From Rhizophagus clarus (Eukaryota > Glomeromycota > Glomeromycetes > Glomerales > Glomeraceae), in the NCBI GenBank assembly GCA_015698045.1, contig BLAL01000338.1, forward strand, positions 434,001-498,000: a stretch of DNA of 64,000 nt, in the 5' to 3' direction. This document shows, one piece after another, positions 11,129-22,319 of this stretch. The position numbers and the translations under genes were made by a program. A model generated the notes under the pieces. It was not told where the DNA came from, did no database searches, and saw only the letters and a list, made by a program, of their open reading frames with translations. How positions within the stretch are numbered: position 1 is the first letter of the stretch; the number at the start of each line of letters is the position of its first letter.

Positions 11129-11919
11129 TTAAATTAAATGGGTCTCGAGTTATTGTGTAATAGGTATGAAAAATAAGTTTTTTCAACTGTATCTTTTCTT
11201 TATTTATTTTATTTCTGATTTATTTTCGTTTTATATTATATAGTTTCAGAAATATGAAATTAATCATTTTACTATACATAGAAATTATTTGTATTCATTA
11301 GTTATTAGCGTAGCCTTTAAAATGTACACGAATTATTATTGAAATAAAATCAAACCATATCAATATTGTATTTATATACTAAAAATATTGTTAAATCAAT
11401 ATTTTATCAAATGTAAAAATGTAATTGAAATAACCTTTAATGTAAGTAAAAATGTATGCTATTTCTAATTAAAAGATACATAAAATATTATTATATTTGA
11501 ACTAAAATGACCTTTAAAACTACTGAAAATATATGTTATTTCTAATTGAAATATTATTGAAATATATGCAAATTACAATTTTATAATATACTGAAAATGG
11601 GCTTTAAATATTCTTAAATAATGATGAATATATATAATAATACAAAATAAAATTTATCCTGAAATTAAGTAGAAATTAATGACATAATTTTACACTTAAA
11701 ATATACTTAAAGAGGCAAAATTTAAGGATATTTTATGAACTTTTTACATATTAAATGCAGTATTTTCAAATATAATTTTAGCATTATTTATGGATATAAA
11801 TATCTTACATAAAATATTCTAAAATTATATTTAATTTATACTTATAACATACATAATTTTATAGTTAAATATTCTTAAAATTCAGATTATTTTCAGTATA
11901 TTTTCAGTATGTAATTTTC
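11129..11919. other. AT-rich spacer, no gene seen
   Basis: This is low-complexity AT-rich sequence with scattered words such as ATTGAAATAT. It lies immediately 3' of the hAT transposase remnant and may include its lost 3' flank. I found no exon. Confidence 0.4.
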
Positions 11920-13950
11920 TTACTGGGTTTGCACATTTAGATTTGTTCTCCTTTTACCAAACATCCATCCAAGGGCTGAAAAAAGGCGTTCGCAGCTGGC
12001 TGAATGTGACGTTATTGAAAAAACAATTTTTGCAAGACGAGATAATGAGCTGCGCCCATCAATTATTAAGTTCCACCACTGAAAAGGCCCATCATTATTT
12101 GAATATGGTGCGCTATAAGGGTTATCTTGGTCCAAATACTTGCGAAGCTGTGCCTTAAGTTCTAAACCAGAAGTTTTCTTATGACCCAAATTCTTCCAAA
12201 TATTAAGCGCAGTTTTTTGGATATGTTCAAATTGAGTATTGTGGATACCTGCTCCTACAATATTTATAAAGAATAAATTATTTATCTTATTTAATTATTT
12301 TTCTTATATTAGTAATACCTTTATATTGCGGATGGAGAAAGAAAGCCAATAAGTAAATATCTTCATCAAATTCTTTGTATCTATTAAAGAAATTTGATTA
12401 CTTCATTATTTAGTTTTTTATTAAACTAAAATTATTTTGAATATTACCTCTCATTGAAGGCTTTAATACAAGAATTCTTTAATGAGCGGTAATCATTCAT
12501 TAGCATTTGTTTAAAAAAGGTTGCAATTCTAAAGAGATAAAGGTAACAATCTGCTAATGTAGTATACGTTCTTTCAAGCATAAGAATTGCCTCTTTTATC
12601 AGTTTAAGAATTTCTGATATTACGCGAACATCATCAAAAAACCCTCATTTTTTCAAAATAGTTTTAATAGCTTGATTTGAAATTTTGTGTTCGTGATTTT
12701 CCAGAACCTAATTTAAATAAAATTAAATTTTTTTTTTTTAAAAAAAAAATAATTCATCTTATTAACATACGTGCTGTAAAGCATCTTTTAATCTCCACAC
12801 AGAATGTACACATTCATAGACAGTCGTCCATCTTGTTTCTACGTAAGTCTTCAGCCCTCCGCCTTCAATATTTTTACTTTTGATTGCTTCATTGAGCCAT
12901 GATGAACCAAGGGTAGAATTTTTAAAATATTTTGTGAGAATGTTTGCACATCTCACTATATATTTAACTTCATATATTTTTACAATAGACGTGCTTATCA
13001 GGTTTACGCAATGCGCGATACATCGCACATTAATGATATTTGGGTAATTGTTGGCAATTATCTTACGTGCTGCTGCAACATTCGAGCCATTATCTGACAC
13101 AATAGCAACAAACTTTTTGGCTCCCACTTTATTGATAACTTCCTCAATAACGTTAGATAAATGCTCTCCTGTATGGCGAATATTTGAAAGATCCTCAAGA
13201 CTTAAAAGATATTCTTTCCTTGACCCAGTCATTAACATGAATGCCCAAAGGCTATTCCCGTGTGGATCGGTCCAACCATCCATCGCTAATGAACATAAAT
13301 ACATATCAAAACTGTCAATATTTTACAAAAATTTCTTCATTTTAATTTAAATTAAAAATCTTACCAATAGTAAAGTTATTGTCAGCACTTAATTCATTCA
13401 TAATGCGTATATTTACGCGAGATGTTTCAGATTCTAATAAAGTACCACTCAAAACTTGCCTTGAGGGAGGATCATATCCTGGTTGTAAAGTTTTGATCAA
13501 ATCGATAAACCAAGGATTTTCAATTATGCTAAAAGGAATATTGCACATTACGAATGCTTTTGTTATTGAACGATGTATTTCATCACTATATCCTTTTTCT
13601 AACTCTTTATTCTTGTAAAAAGATCGGATGGATGTTTGGCCATCATTGAGCTTTTGTTTTTTAGTTGTTAATTCTGAGTCGCTTTCATCATCTTCTTCGT
13701 TCTCTGCTATTTCATTACCTATAATTTTTGCGAACTGTAATGACACTTCTTGCAGACATTTTTGGCAATGATTTGCCAAGTGCTCACATAAAACGTGAGG
13801 TTTTCCATCCTTCCAATAAAAGTTACAATAGCTACATGTCGCAGCGTAGTGCCCTCTTGTCCTCTGTACTCCTTTTATCATATGTCCATTCCACACCTCC
13901 ATAAAATGACGTCCTTTTCTTGGATTTTCTGAAGGTTCTGAACTTGTCAT
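11920..13950 (-). pseudogene. hAT-superfamily transposase with BED zinc finger, recently inactivated
   Basis: Exons: 13950-13365, 13311-12771, 12707-12448, 12380-12319 and 12254-11920. Exon 1 has a BED-type finger (CSYC...H...H) followed by an acidic linker. Exon 2 has AMDGWTDPHG, VSDNGSNVAAARK, RCIAHCVNLI and ETRWTTVY, typical of hAT catalytic cores. Exon 4 has FLHPQYKG. Exon 5 has the dimerisation block SHSASCERLFSALGWMFGKR. Two defects are visible. The exon 1/exon 2 junction is one nucleotide out of phase, and exon 3 has a TGA at 12647-12645 within KK*GFFDDVR. The frame ends at CA/GTAAGA just after LNVQTQ, where family members usually continue, so a last exon may be missing. Otherwise it is little decayed. 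Confidence 0.85.
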
Positions 13951-14234
13951 TTTATCAAAGAAAAATTAGAAACCTAAAATATTAAAATAAATGACTAACG
14001 AAAAATGAAATGATGAAAATAAGCGTGAAATATTTCGTCAACAACAATTCAGTTTTAAATTCAGGAGTATTCAGGGATGTTGAGTCACGTACTTACATAG
14101 TTACATTTTGAGAATATTAATGAATTTCAGTTAACCAGAAAAAGTAAATTAAAGTATTTTCCAAAAAAAAAAATAGATAAAGTTTGAACTTTGAAAATAC
14201 GTACGTTTTATACTAAATATTATAAAGTCGATCT

Positions 14235-14772
14235 ATCTTTTTGGACAATTTTGTCCACTTATTTATCTCAACTCGCGTAAATATCAATTTTGTCCAACTT
14301 ATTTATCCCAACTCGCGTAATATATCTTTTTGGACAATTTTGTCCACTTATTTCGTAATATATCTTTTGGACAATTTTGTCCACTATTTCGTAATATATC
14401 TTTTTGGACAATTTTGTCCACTTATTTCGTAATATATCTTTTGGACAATTTTGTCCACTTATTTCGTAATATATCTTTTTGGACAATTTTGTCCACTTAT
14501 TTCGTAATATATCTTTTGGACAATTTTGTCCACTATTTCGTAATATATCTTTTTGGACAATTTTGTCCACTTATTTCGTAATATATCTTTTTGGACAATT
14601 TTGTCCACTTATTTCGTAATATACCTTTTTGGACAATTTTGTCCACTTATCAACTTGCGTAATATATATTTTTATTTTTTAGAATTAAATCATTTGTTAT
14701 ATCTTATATGCTGCGTACAATTATTTATCCCAACTTATGTAATATATCTTTTGGACAATTTTGTCCACTTTA
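14235..14772. repeat. Satellite of about 35-39 bp with a GGACAATTTTGTCC palindrome
   Basis: More than a dozen units read like ATATCTTTTTGGACAATT followed by TTGTCCACTTATTTCGTA. Each contains the palindrome TGGACAATTTTGTCCA. The array ends about 175 bp past the stop codon of the minus-strand gene at 14946-17678. The same palindromic core, with a different spacer, forms the array at 17040-17400 in that gene's first intron. Open frames across the array are by-products of the repeat. Confidence 0.9.
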
Positions 14773-14945
14773 CATAATATTAAAAAAGAATTATAAATCC
14801 CAAAATAAAACTTTTTAATTGTAATAAAAATTTTGCAATTTGCATTTCATAATCTACTGCGTATACCTAATTTTACGTTCTGCAATTTAATCTAAATTAT
14901 AAAAATAATAATCTGTATTATAACTAATAAAAATAATAATCTGTA

Positions 14946-17678
14946 TTATGCCCATTCGATATACTCACTTCCTTTAAACTTCTCCCTTAAATCTCTGAAT
15001 TCTTCACTTAAATTCAATTTAAATACAACATCACTTTTTCTTTCTTGCATGGTGAAATCTTGATTTGACATAATTTCAGAAATACGTTCATCTGGTTGGC
15101 TTGAAGTAATTGATTGTTGAGCGGGAATTTGAGACAAAAATATATCATAATATTTTTGCTTTACAAAAAAATCACACTTGCGACAACCTGCTTGCGCAAG
15201 CTGCGCAGGTGTTATTCCATCATTAAATAACTTGCGCAATCTGTTGCACCCCAACCTATTTCTCTGTTCGGCTTTTTGATCGATATTAAGCTTACTTCGC
15301 ATAAAAGAGATCACCCAGGATTTTGTATTTTTAATTTCTAATCTTTCAGCAAGCATTGAAAGATCATCATAAATTTGAACTAATGATGCTAAATGTAGCA
15401 AATTGAAAGACTCCGCCGCTATCACAAGGTTTTCACAACATAACTCCTGTTTTTTCCATTGATTAATTCTGTCCATAGCGGACTTCTCGTCGACAACTGT
15501 AATTTTTTCAGCCATTGACAATTCAGCCAAGGCGTTGAATATCGCAGAAGTTTTTGATGGTGCTGAGGTAACGAGTTGCTCATCATTTGATGCTAACAAA
15601 ATATCACGTAGTTTCTTTCCCTTTTTAAACAAAAGCATTTGGGCAGAATTCAACTTTTCTTCTTTCATAATAGTTTTATCATTATGGTCACTTTCATCAA
15701 CATCCTCATCCGAGGAAATTTCAACACAGTTAAGTTTACATTTTTTTACTAATGATGTTGATGTAGATGCTAGTTCTTGAGATTCTTCTGACACTTCTGA
15801 AACTAATGCTTGTGATTCCACCGGCGTTTTCGTTTTTGAAGTTTGTGTTTCTACTACTACAAACACTTCTGCACCGGGTATTTTTTCTGCTAATTTCAAT
15901 GTGGGTGATGTTACTGGTGCCTTTGTTGACGGTGCTTCTACTGATACTTTTTCTGGTACTGCTACCGGCGGAGCTTGTATAGATGAATTCAATTTGGTAC
16001 TTTCATTATCGGTGCTTTTATTAGCTATTGGTAACGCTTGTGAATTCAATTCATTATTTTCATTAGCTACCGGAGGCGCGTTCAGTTCATCACTTTTATT
16101 AGCTACAGGTGACGCTTGTGGAGGGGAATTCGATTCAGCACTTTCATTAGCTACCGGTAGCGATTGCGAAAGTGAATTCAATTCGGCACTTTCATTAGTT
16201 ACTTGTGGCGCTTGTAGAGGTGAATTCAATTCAGTACTTTTATGGTAGCTTGATTCTCCAATTATAGAGTCTGAATTTGAAATATCAGCAGTCTTAGAAT
16301 TATTATTACCTATAAAATTAAGATGTAAATTATTATAAAGTTTTGTAATCAAATGATTGACAAATATGACTTACAGAAATTATTAATTTTTGTCATCCAG
16401 CTATCAATATAATCAAAATAATCTTTCATCACATTCCAGCTGCGATAAGCTGGCAATGTCATGCTGGCCCACGTTATATTTGAAATAGTAATATTATTTT
16501 TTATGTGATTTTGGTTACCAAATTTTTCAATACATCGCAGATTTAAATTTGCCCAAATATTTTCTGCTGTATTAAAAGTTGTGAGATTGTTCATTGCCAA
16601 ATCACAGTTTATAACGCGGGCAAGTTCCGAGTTATTAGACTCGCGATATAATGATGAGCGAGGAGTTGATGTTGAAGATTCAAAGGGGGAACGTTCAGGT
16701 GTTGAATAATTTACCAGTTGCTTTAAGGATTCATCAACATTAGAATCAGTATCAGCTGTACCAGCTGTGTCACTTGAACGCGTATTTTCTGCCATTACTG
16801 GAGTAGAGTACTTTTGCAATTTGTTCTATTATTAGAAATTAACAAAGAAAAGGTAAGATATAAATTTTATAAATTAAAAATTAATATCATTTTTATACTT
16901 TACCTCTAAGCTAACATTATGATTTAAAACTAATTCGTATTTACTTTTATATAATTCATATAGAGACTTGTAATGCTGAAGTTCAGCCAGATTATCCTGA
17001 AAAAACAAAAATAAAAATAAAAATAAAATTACAGTTGCCCAGGGACAAAAAAAAAGACGAAAAAAAAAGGTGGACAAAATTGTCCGAAGACGGAAAAAAA
17101 AAGTGAAAAAAAAAGTGGACAAAGTTGTCCAGACAAAAAAAAAAGCGAAAAAAAAGTGGACAAAGTTATCCAGACGAAAAAAAAAAGTGAAAAAAAAAGT
17201 GGACAAAGTTGTCCAGACGAAAAAAAAAAGCGAAAAAAAAGTGGACAAAGTTGTCCAGACGAAAAAAAAAAGTGAAGTAAAAATGGACAAAGTTGTCCAG
17301 AGACGAAAAAAAAAGGACAAAGTCGAAAAAAAAAGTGGACAAAGTTGTCCAGAGACGAAAAAAAGTGGACAAAGTTGTCCAAAACTGAAAAATAGACAGA
17401 AACAAAATAAAGGGGAAGGGGACAAAATTATCATATACCTTATCGATAAATGTAAAATTTGACAACGATTCCTCCAGATCAAAATATATACGACCTTCAT
17501 TTTTTTTATATGACATTCTTACTCTATCTTGCTCAAAAGTACACGAATCAATTTTTTTATCTGTCTTTGTCCAAACAAGAGAAAGTGCTGTTGAAATTAA
17601 GCTTTCATCGTCGTTGGGTAAATAAACTTTTTTCCTGCGAATTTTTGAATTGAGAACTGAACAAGGTGTTTTTGACAT
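14946..17678 (-). CDS. Unknown 715-aa protein with Ser/Glu-rich repeats, four exons
   Basis: Exons: 17678-17439 (80 codons), 16996-16904 (31), 16825-16375 and 16309-14946. The phases agree and the total is 2148 nt. The protein starts [20 protein letters not shown]. Exon 2 encodes a Tyr/Leu/Lys-rich helix ([20 protein letters not shown]). About residues 265-355 are degenerate tandem repeats of the type [19 protein letters not shown]. The conserved-looking C-terminal part contains [20 protein letters not shown] and [22 protein letters not shown] recognise no family. Intron 1 (17438-16997) is swollen by a palindromic satellite. Exon 4 is intact across more than 1.3 kb of AT-rich DNA, which supports selection to keep it open. 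Confidence 0.75.
17040..17400. repeat. Intronic satellite with a GGACAAAGTTGTCC palindrome
   Basis: About eight units of roughly 45 bp read GTGGACAAAGTTGTCCAGAC followed by a purine-only A/G tract. The array lies wholly inside intron 1 of the gene at 14946-17678. In the transcript strand the purine tract becomes a long polypyrimidine stretch next to hairpins, just before the 3' splice site at 16997. Confidence 0.9.
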
Positions 17679-17699
17679 TTCTAATATATTTATTCAATA

Positions 17700-18050
17700 T
17701 TTTAAAAGCTGATACTTTATTTTTTATTTTTAAAATGAAGAGGGAAGAAAGCAATTGGGGTACTAAAAACTGTAAAAACTGATATTTATTTAATTGATCA
17801 AATAATAACATTTGATAACGCGATTGTTTTGATACGTAATTGTATATTGTGATACGTTTGATAGAATGAGTTTTGATACAATGATATATATAATTGTTAA
17901 AATAATGTATTGATTATGGCTGAATAATCTGATATATTATTATTATTTTAATTGGATTTTGGAAATAATATTCCCGTATTCTGGCGAGAAAATTTTTTTT
18001 TCGCTTCAGTGGGAATATTTTACAAAAAAAAATGATCATGTGAAGATGAT
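17700..18050. other. Spacer upstream of the 715-aa gene; nothing identified
   Basis: AT-rich sequence that should contain the promoter of the minus-strand gene starting at 17678. I could not pick a convincing TATA box or exon. Confidence 0.35.
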
Positions 18051-18215
18051 CTACAGTCAATCATAATTTTTGAGATTATTCAGATTATTTGCGGATTATT
18101 TGCAGATTTGCGGATTATTTGCGATTGCGGATTTGTGAATAATTATTCTTCAAAATCTGCAATGTTCCGCAATATTGCAAATCGCAATTAATCTGCAATT
18201 AGGGTATTGCGGACA
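18050..18215. repeat. Short repeats of TTTGCGGATTA/TCTGCAA type at a retrotransposon breakpoint
   Basis: Dense copies of GGATTATTTGC, GATTTGCGGATT and their reverse complements end abruptly where gag homology begins at about 18215. Related CTGCAAATCTGCG-type words occur near 52200-52390 and 55090-55290. Confidence 0.5.
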
Positions 18216-18233
18216 CATCTTTACCTCCAATTT

Positions 18234-18893
18234 CTAGCCATTTGCAATGCCATTAGCATTACATGCTCTAGTAAAGTCTTCTAACCACGCGACTGGATCT
18301 TGATTACCTCCATAGAAGTATGGTAATTCAGCCACTCTTCCTTTCCGACGTGGTAGGTTGTTGATTGCCTGGGTATTTCTGACCAGGGCGTTGTTGGTGT
18401 TCGGTAATGCCTGGATCAATGCAGCGATAGCTGCCCTTAATTGTTGAAAGTCTTGTTGATTAGGTTGTGCCATATTGTTCACTATTGGGAGTGCTGGAAC
18501 AGGATTATTCGATGTGTTGTAAACAGAAGGTAAGGGGATGTGAAATTGGTGTATATCCTCCTCAGAAGTATCTGATTGGGTATCACTTAAGTTTTCAGGT
18601 TCAGGTGAAGTGGTGGTTTCACTGATTTGATATAGGACTTCATTAGGATCCTGTTGGAATCCGTTAGTTATATTATAAGCGTTAATGAAGTCTTGACACA
18701 ATTGGGTGTAATCTATTAGTTCAATATCAGCATATCTGATACTGAATATCAGGTCGTATATAGTGTTGTCGATATCTGCAGTATTGACTGAATATGCAAC
18801 TTTCTCAAAATGTTGCTGAGTAAATCGGGTATATTCTATAACAGGGTAATTGGAAGAAATCCAATCCAAGAAGTGTTGAAAGGTAGGGGTCAA
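18234..18893 (-). pseudogene. gag-like fragment of an LTR retrotransposon
   Basis: A 219-aa frame begins MTPTFQHFLDWISSNYPV. An acidic, Pro/Asn-rich middle part follows, then LPRRKGRVAELPYFYGG and QDPVAWLEDFTRACNANG, which is the usual start of the gag/retrotrans_gag region (a short basic patch, a P-x-F-x-G block, then a W-x-x-x-F helix). A TAG at 18236-18234 stops it, but the next codons (KLEV) still fit gag, so the stop is a mutation. Gag proteins form the particle that packages element RNA. This copy is truncated and cannot be autonomous. Confidence 0.7.
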
Positions 18894-19050
18894 AGGGACT
18901 TCCGATGGGTAGCAATTATTACATGAAAAATCACGATGATAAGTGGCTACGTTAGTTAGTCCTAATTGTCTATGTATAGCGTCATGTAGGTATTACGATT
19001 GAAATGATTTTGAAACATAAAAGGGATTAAAAATTGGGAATTAGAATTCT

Positions 19051-19064
19051 GGCAGAAGGCACCA
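19051..19064 (-). other. Candidate tRNA primer-binding site
   Basis: Four bases after the LTR end on the minus strand is TGGTGCCTTCTGCC. It begins TGG, as expected for a site pairing with the CCA 3' end of a tRNA. Confidence 0.5.
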
Positions 19065-19067
19065 ATT

Positions 19068-19633
19068 TGTAAATGCCAGTTCTTTTATGCTTATGAAAAT
19101 AAGCGTTGTATATATGTAGCAGAAGGTTTTTATTAATTAAATGTAAATGCGAAAGTGAAATAAAATATAATAAATTACTAATAAACGTTTCACCATTGAT
19201 CAATTTACGAAGGTTACATGATCAACTTAAACAAGAAAAACGTAAATTAATCGGTTGCGAATAGGTAATGCACACACTAGCAATTACACTCAGACGCAAG
19301 CATTAATTTACAAATAAACTAACACTTTAACAACGAGATAACTTATTAAATAAATGCTTTATTTTATTTAAAATGAAATTATCTGTTTTTACATTGATTA
19401 AAAACGCCTATATTTATACAAAAAACAACTACACTAAATTTACTTGACATATCTAACATATCACATAAATGCTACTTATTTCATATATTTCACATATTTG
19501 TTATATTGCATATGTTTAACATATCAAACATTTGCAATATTCGTAACATTTATATTTGTGACATTCGCAACATTCGTGACATTCGCAACATTCGTAACAT
19601 GATCAGCGATCATGTGACTGTTCGATCGTAACA
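19068..19633 (-). repeat. Long terminal repeat (566 bp)
   Basis: On the minus strand the segment begins TGTTACGATCGAACAGTC and ends GGCATTTACA, giving the canonical TG...CA termini. It is followed directly by the primer-binding site and gag. It holds short internal repeats of the ACATTCGCAACATTCGT type. The second LTR is not in the window, so the borders rest on termini and context only. Confidence 0.65.
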
Positions 19634-19701
19634 ATATAAAAAAGGCTTCGTGTTAGATCATGTTATTAATATATAATTTTAAGAACATAAAATAAACTTA
19701 C

Positions 19702-20655
19702 TCTTTTAGATACTTGATTCATTTTTTTATTCTCTTGTTCTTTTCCTTTCTTTCTATATTCACCTAAGTAAATTATAGTTATCTAATTAGCTAGTATACA
19801 GCAATTATTTTTCACAATAGTGTGATACTTACGTATATTATTAATGACCTGTTTAACCATCATTTTGATGGCCCAGTCGTTAATGGTATCTGGGAAATCT
19901 GGGTTACGTTTTCTAAACTAAAAATAAAAATTTAGATTAAATTTATTTTCCTTTTAAAAAAGAATAAATAATTTTAAGTTTATACTTTTAAAGTGATTAA
20001 TTCAATAGCTTTTGGACTTTGCTTTTTATATTCTTTGTTTAGATCAATGTGAAGTTTAACCAAATTACGTATATGATTCTAAATTCATATAAACATTATA
20101 TTAATATAATACAATTAATTAATAATTTGAAATTGCAAAATTTTACCTGATATTCATTATGCTTCATTTTTGAAATTTTTAAAATGTTGGGAATATTTAC
20201 ATAATTGCCTTTTGGCTTAGGAATTCGCTGAGTCTATATAAAAATTGAAATTAGTTTTTTTACGTAATAATAAATAATAAATATAATAAAGCAATTTGAT
20301 TTATTAAATACAGGAATTTGAGTAACTGATAAAGAATCTTGCATATCATCATCAGTAGTTGATTAACGATCCTAAAAATTATATATTAGAATAGTAGTAA
20401 TTTATTATAAAAAAATTAAAATAAAAAAAATTACAAAATTAATTGTTGAGTCTTGAGCGGTAGAATCTTCTTGACTCTAAATTATTATAAAATGATAATA
20501 GTTAGAAAAATAATAAAGTTTCAGTTTAAAGTATTAGTTATACATACCAAAGTATCCAAACCGTTCATTTTAGTTTGGATTTTTTCTATTTGTTTAATTA
20601 AAAAATCAAGTTTTTCTTTTGGGTTTTTTTGTAAAACTTTGTCTTTGTATATCAT
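19702..20655 (-). pseudogene. Paralog of the 4593-5502 gene with a nonsense codon and an LTR element after its last visible exon
   Basis: Seven exons chain in phase: 20655-20548, 20476-20435, 20371-20312, 20233-20147, 20078-19986, 19917-19833 and 19763-19702. Exon 1 encodes a Lys-rich coil (KLDFLIKQIEKIQTKMNGL). Exons 4-6 match the other copy, including RNPDFPDTINDWAIKMM. Exon 3 carries a TAA at 20365-20363 (DR*STTDD). After exon 7 (REYRKKGKEQENKK...) comes GTAAGT, and 69 bp later the LTR of an inserted retrotransposon begins, so the counterpart of the Pro-rich last exon is missing. Function unknown; the family looks nuclear and charged. Confidence 0.6.
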
Positions 20656-20699
20656 AGTAAGAAAAAAAAAAGAGAGGTGAAAATTAAAATTAAATCGCA

Positions 20700-21410
20700 G
20701 ATGTGACGATATTTAAATCATGCAGCTAACATGACGTATTGCAACACATAGCAAAATTTAATATATATATTAATTTGGACTGATTTGATTTTGGAATAAT
20801 TTTTTTTGAACCTTAATTACCTTAATTTTTTAATCTTATTTTTTGGGACTTTGGACATAATTTTTTGAATCTCACAATTTTTTTTAGAAAATTTTTTTTT
20901 TAAATCTTAATTTTAAATCTTATAATTTTTTTAAAAATTTTTTTTTGGATCACATAATTTTAGAATCACTTGGAAACTATTATTTTTTGGAATCTTATAA
21001 TGAATTTTTTCCTTAAAATCTTATAATAGTTCTTGGAATCAGTTTTTTGAAATCATTTTTTTTCAATCAATTGACACCTAAGGGATTATTTACGGCAACT
21101 ATCAAAGATTTACGAGATCGATATATATGCATTAATATTTGCAAGTAAAATATTGATGTTACAAATAGATGATAGGAAATGATGTAATGTTTAAGGAGGT
21201 GTGATTAACAGATATAAATTGATTTAATATACAGTAAAATAATTTTATATAAATTCACATAATAGTAACACAAAAAATAGTCATACATAAAAAATTTATT
21301 TAAAATATATATCACATAAAGAGGAGTTAATGGCATTGATAAATTTGTTAAAGTTATAAAAAAATGGGTAAAAAATATTTTATAAAACTATTATAAAAAT
21401 AAAAAAAAAA
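20700..21410. other. Low-complexity T-rich spacer
   Basis: Degenerate words of the type TTTTTTGGAATCTTATAAT recur over 20770-21070. Plain AT-rich DNA follows. I see no gene. Confidence 0.5.
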
Positions 21411-21417
21411 TTAGAAT

Positions 21418-22114
21418 TTAATGTCGATAATGTCGATGAGAAAAATGGTGATGGTGATGATGGGAAGAGTGGGAAGATCAGGAATAAGGGCGATGGTGAT
21501 GATAGGAATGAGAATGGGGTGAGTGAGAATGAGAATAAGAGGTCTGATAATGAGAAGAATGGGATGAATGAGGATAAAGAGAACGAGAACGTCAATAGAC
21601 ACTGTAATGAGACTGAGACTGCCTGCAGTTTCTATATTTGTTACGACACCTATCAACGTTATTTCTGTGATGTGCAGCTTGATAATGATCTAAAAATAGA
21701 TAATACAAATGAATATATAGGTTAAATAAAAAATTGTTAATTAATTAATTAATTAATTACCCGTAATGTACCAGAATTCATCTGATAGTTCGTTGTGGAA
21801 TCACTGATCGTAAAATGATAATGAATAGGTTTGATAACCCTCTGGATTATCATTTAGTAAACGTTTTAGATTCTCATAGCCTGTAACTAGGGAGTTCCAC
21901 TTCGTTCGGCATTGTGTTGCCAAAATGTTGAGATTAAATTGTTATATATATGGTTGGAAATTCGTTCCCACAGAACCCTCTAATTTTGAAGATGCGTTTT
22001 ATTAAAACAGTTATGGTAGTAATGACGTCTTCTTATTAGGGCTTCTGTGGCGTCCATGGGCCATGAACGAAAATTATTATTATATTCATGATTTGGATTG
22101 ATTCTGGCTGCCAT
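21418..22114 (-). pseudogene. Trihelix/Myb-SANT-like DNA-binding protein gene, decayed, two exons
   Basis: Exon 1 (22114-21761) begins MAARINPNHEYNNNFRSWPM. It reads on through ATEALIRRRHYYHN, VLWERISNHI, QCRTKWNSLVTGYENLKRLL and ELSDEFWYI. That pattern (W...T..LI..R, LWE.IS, QC..KW..L...Y, ELSDEFW) is typical of Myb/SANT-like (Myb_DNA-bind_4) domains. Exon 2 (21689-21418) encodes a His/Ser/Arg-rich tail. Damage: TAG at 21982-21980, a one-base loss near 21945, TGA at 21803-21801, and two TGAs in exon 2 (21594-21592, 21480-21478) that look like CGA to TGA changes. A TATA-like stretch lies just upstream at about 22165-22180. It was probably a transcription factor, or was captured from a transposon. 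Confidence 0.7.
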
Positions 22115-22319
22115 TTATCAAAAAGATAAGCTTTAAAAAAAAAAATATCAAATATGCAGGATGGACTTTATATTTATATAAATTTTATTATGATTGATGT
22201 CACAGGTCGAATGGTGGCAAATCAGTCACCAATCAGCTATCAATCGGGTATCTTATTGATAACTGATTGATTCAATAAGTATTCAATCGGGTGGCCGATT
22301 GATAGCCGATTTCCGCCAA

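Larger units (their letters stand above)
18216..19633 (-). mobile_element. Truncated LTR retrotransposon: 5' LTR, primer binding site and gag start
   Basis: In minus-strand order there is an LTR (19633-19068), a primer-binding site and a gag fragment. Homology stops at about 18216 without pol or a second LTR. The element abuts the last recognisable exon of the paralog gene at 19702-20655 and probably interrupts it. The gag type suggests Ty3/gypsy, but without pol this is not certain. Confidence 0.7.

Noticed and set aside
14073-14098. CAGGGATGTTGAGTC as the end of the hAT element
   Set aside because: It points away from the transposase gene and no partner end was found on the other side.
14241-14777. 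Open frames with repeated DNFVHLF/QNCPKDIL peptides
   Set aside because: They are translations of the palindromic GGACAA satellite; both strands stay open for the same reason.
16874-17500. A 208-codon Phe/Leu-rich minus-strand frame
   Set aside because: It runs through the intronic satellite; the true exons on either side are in phase only when this stretch is spliced out.
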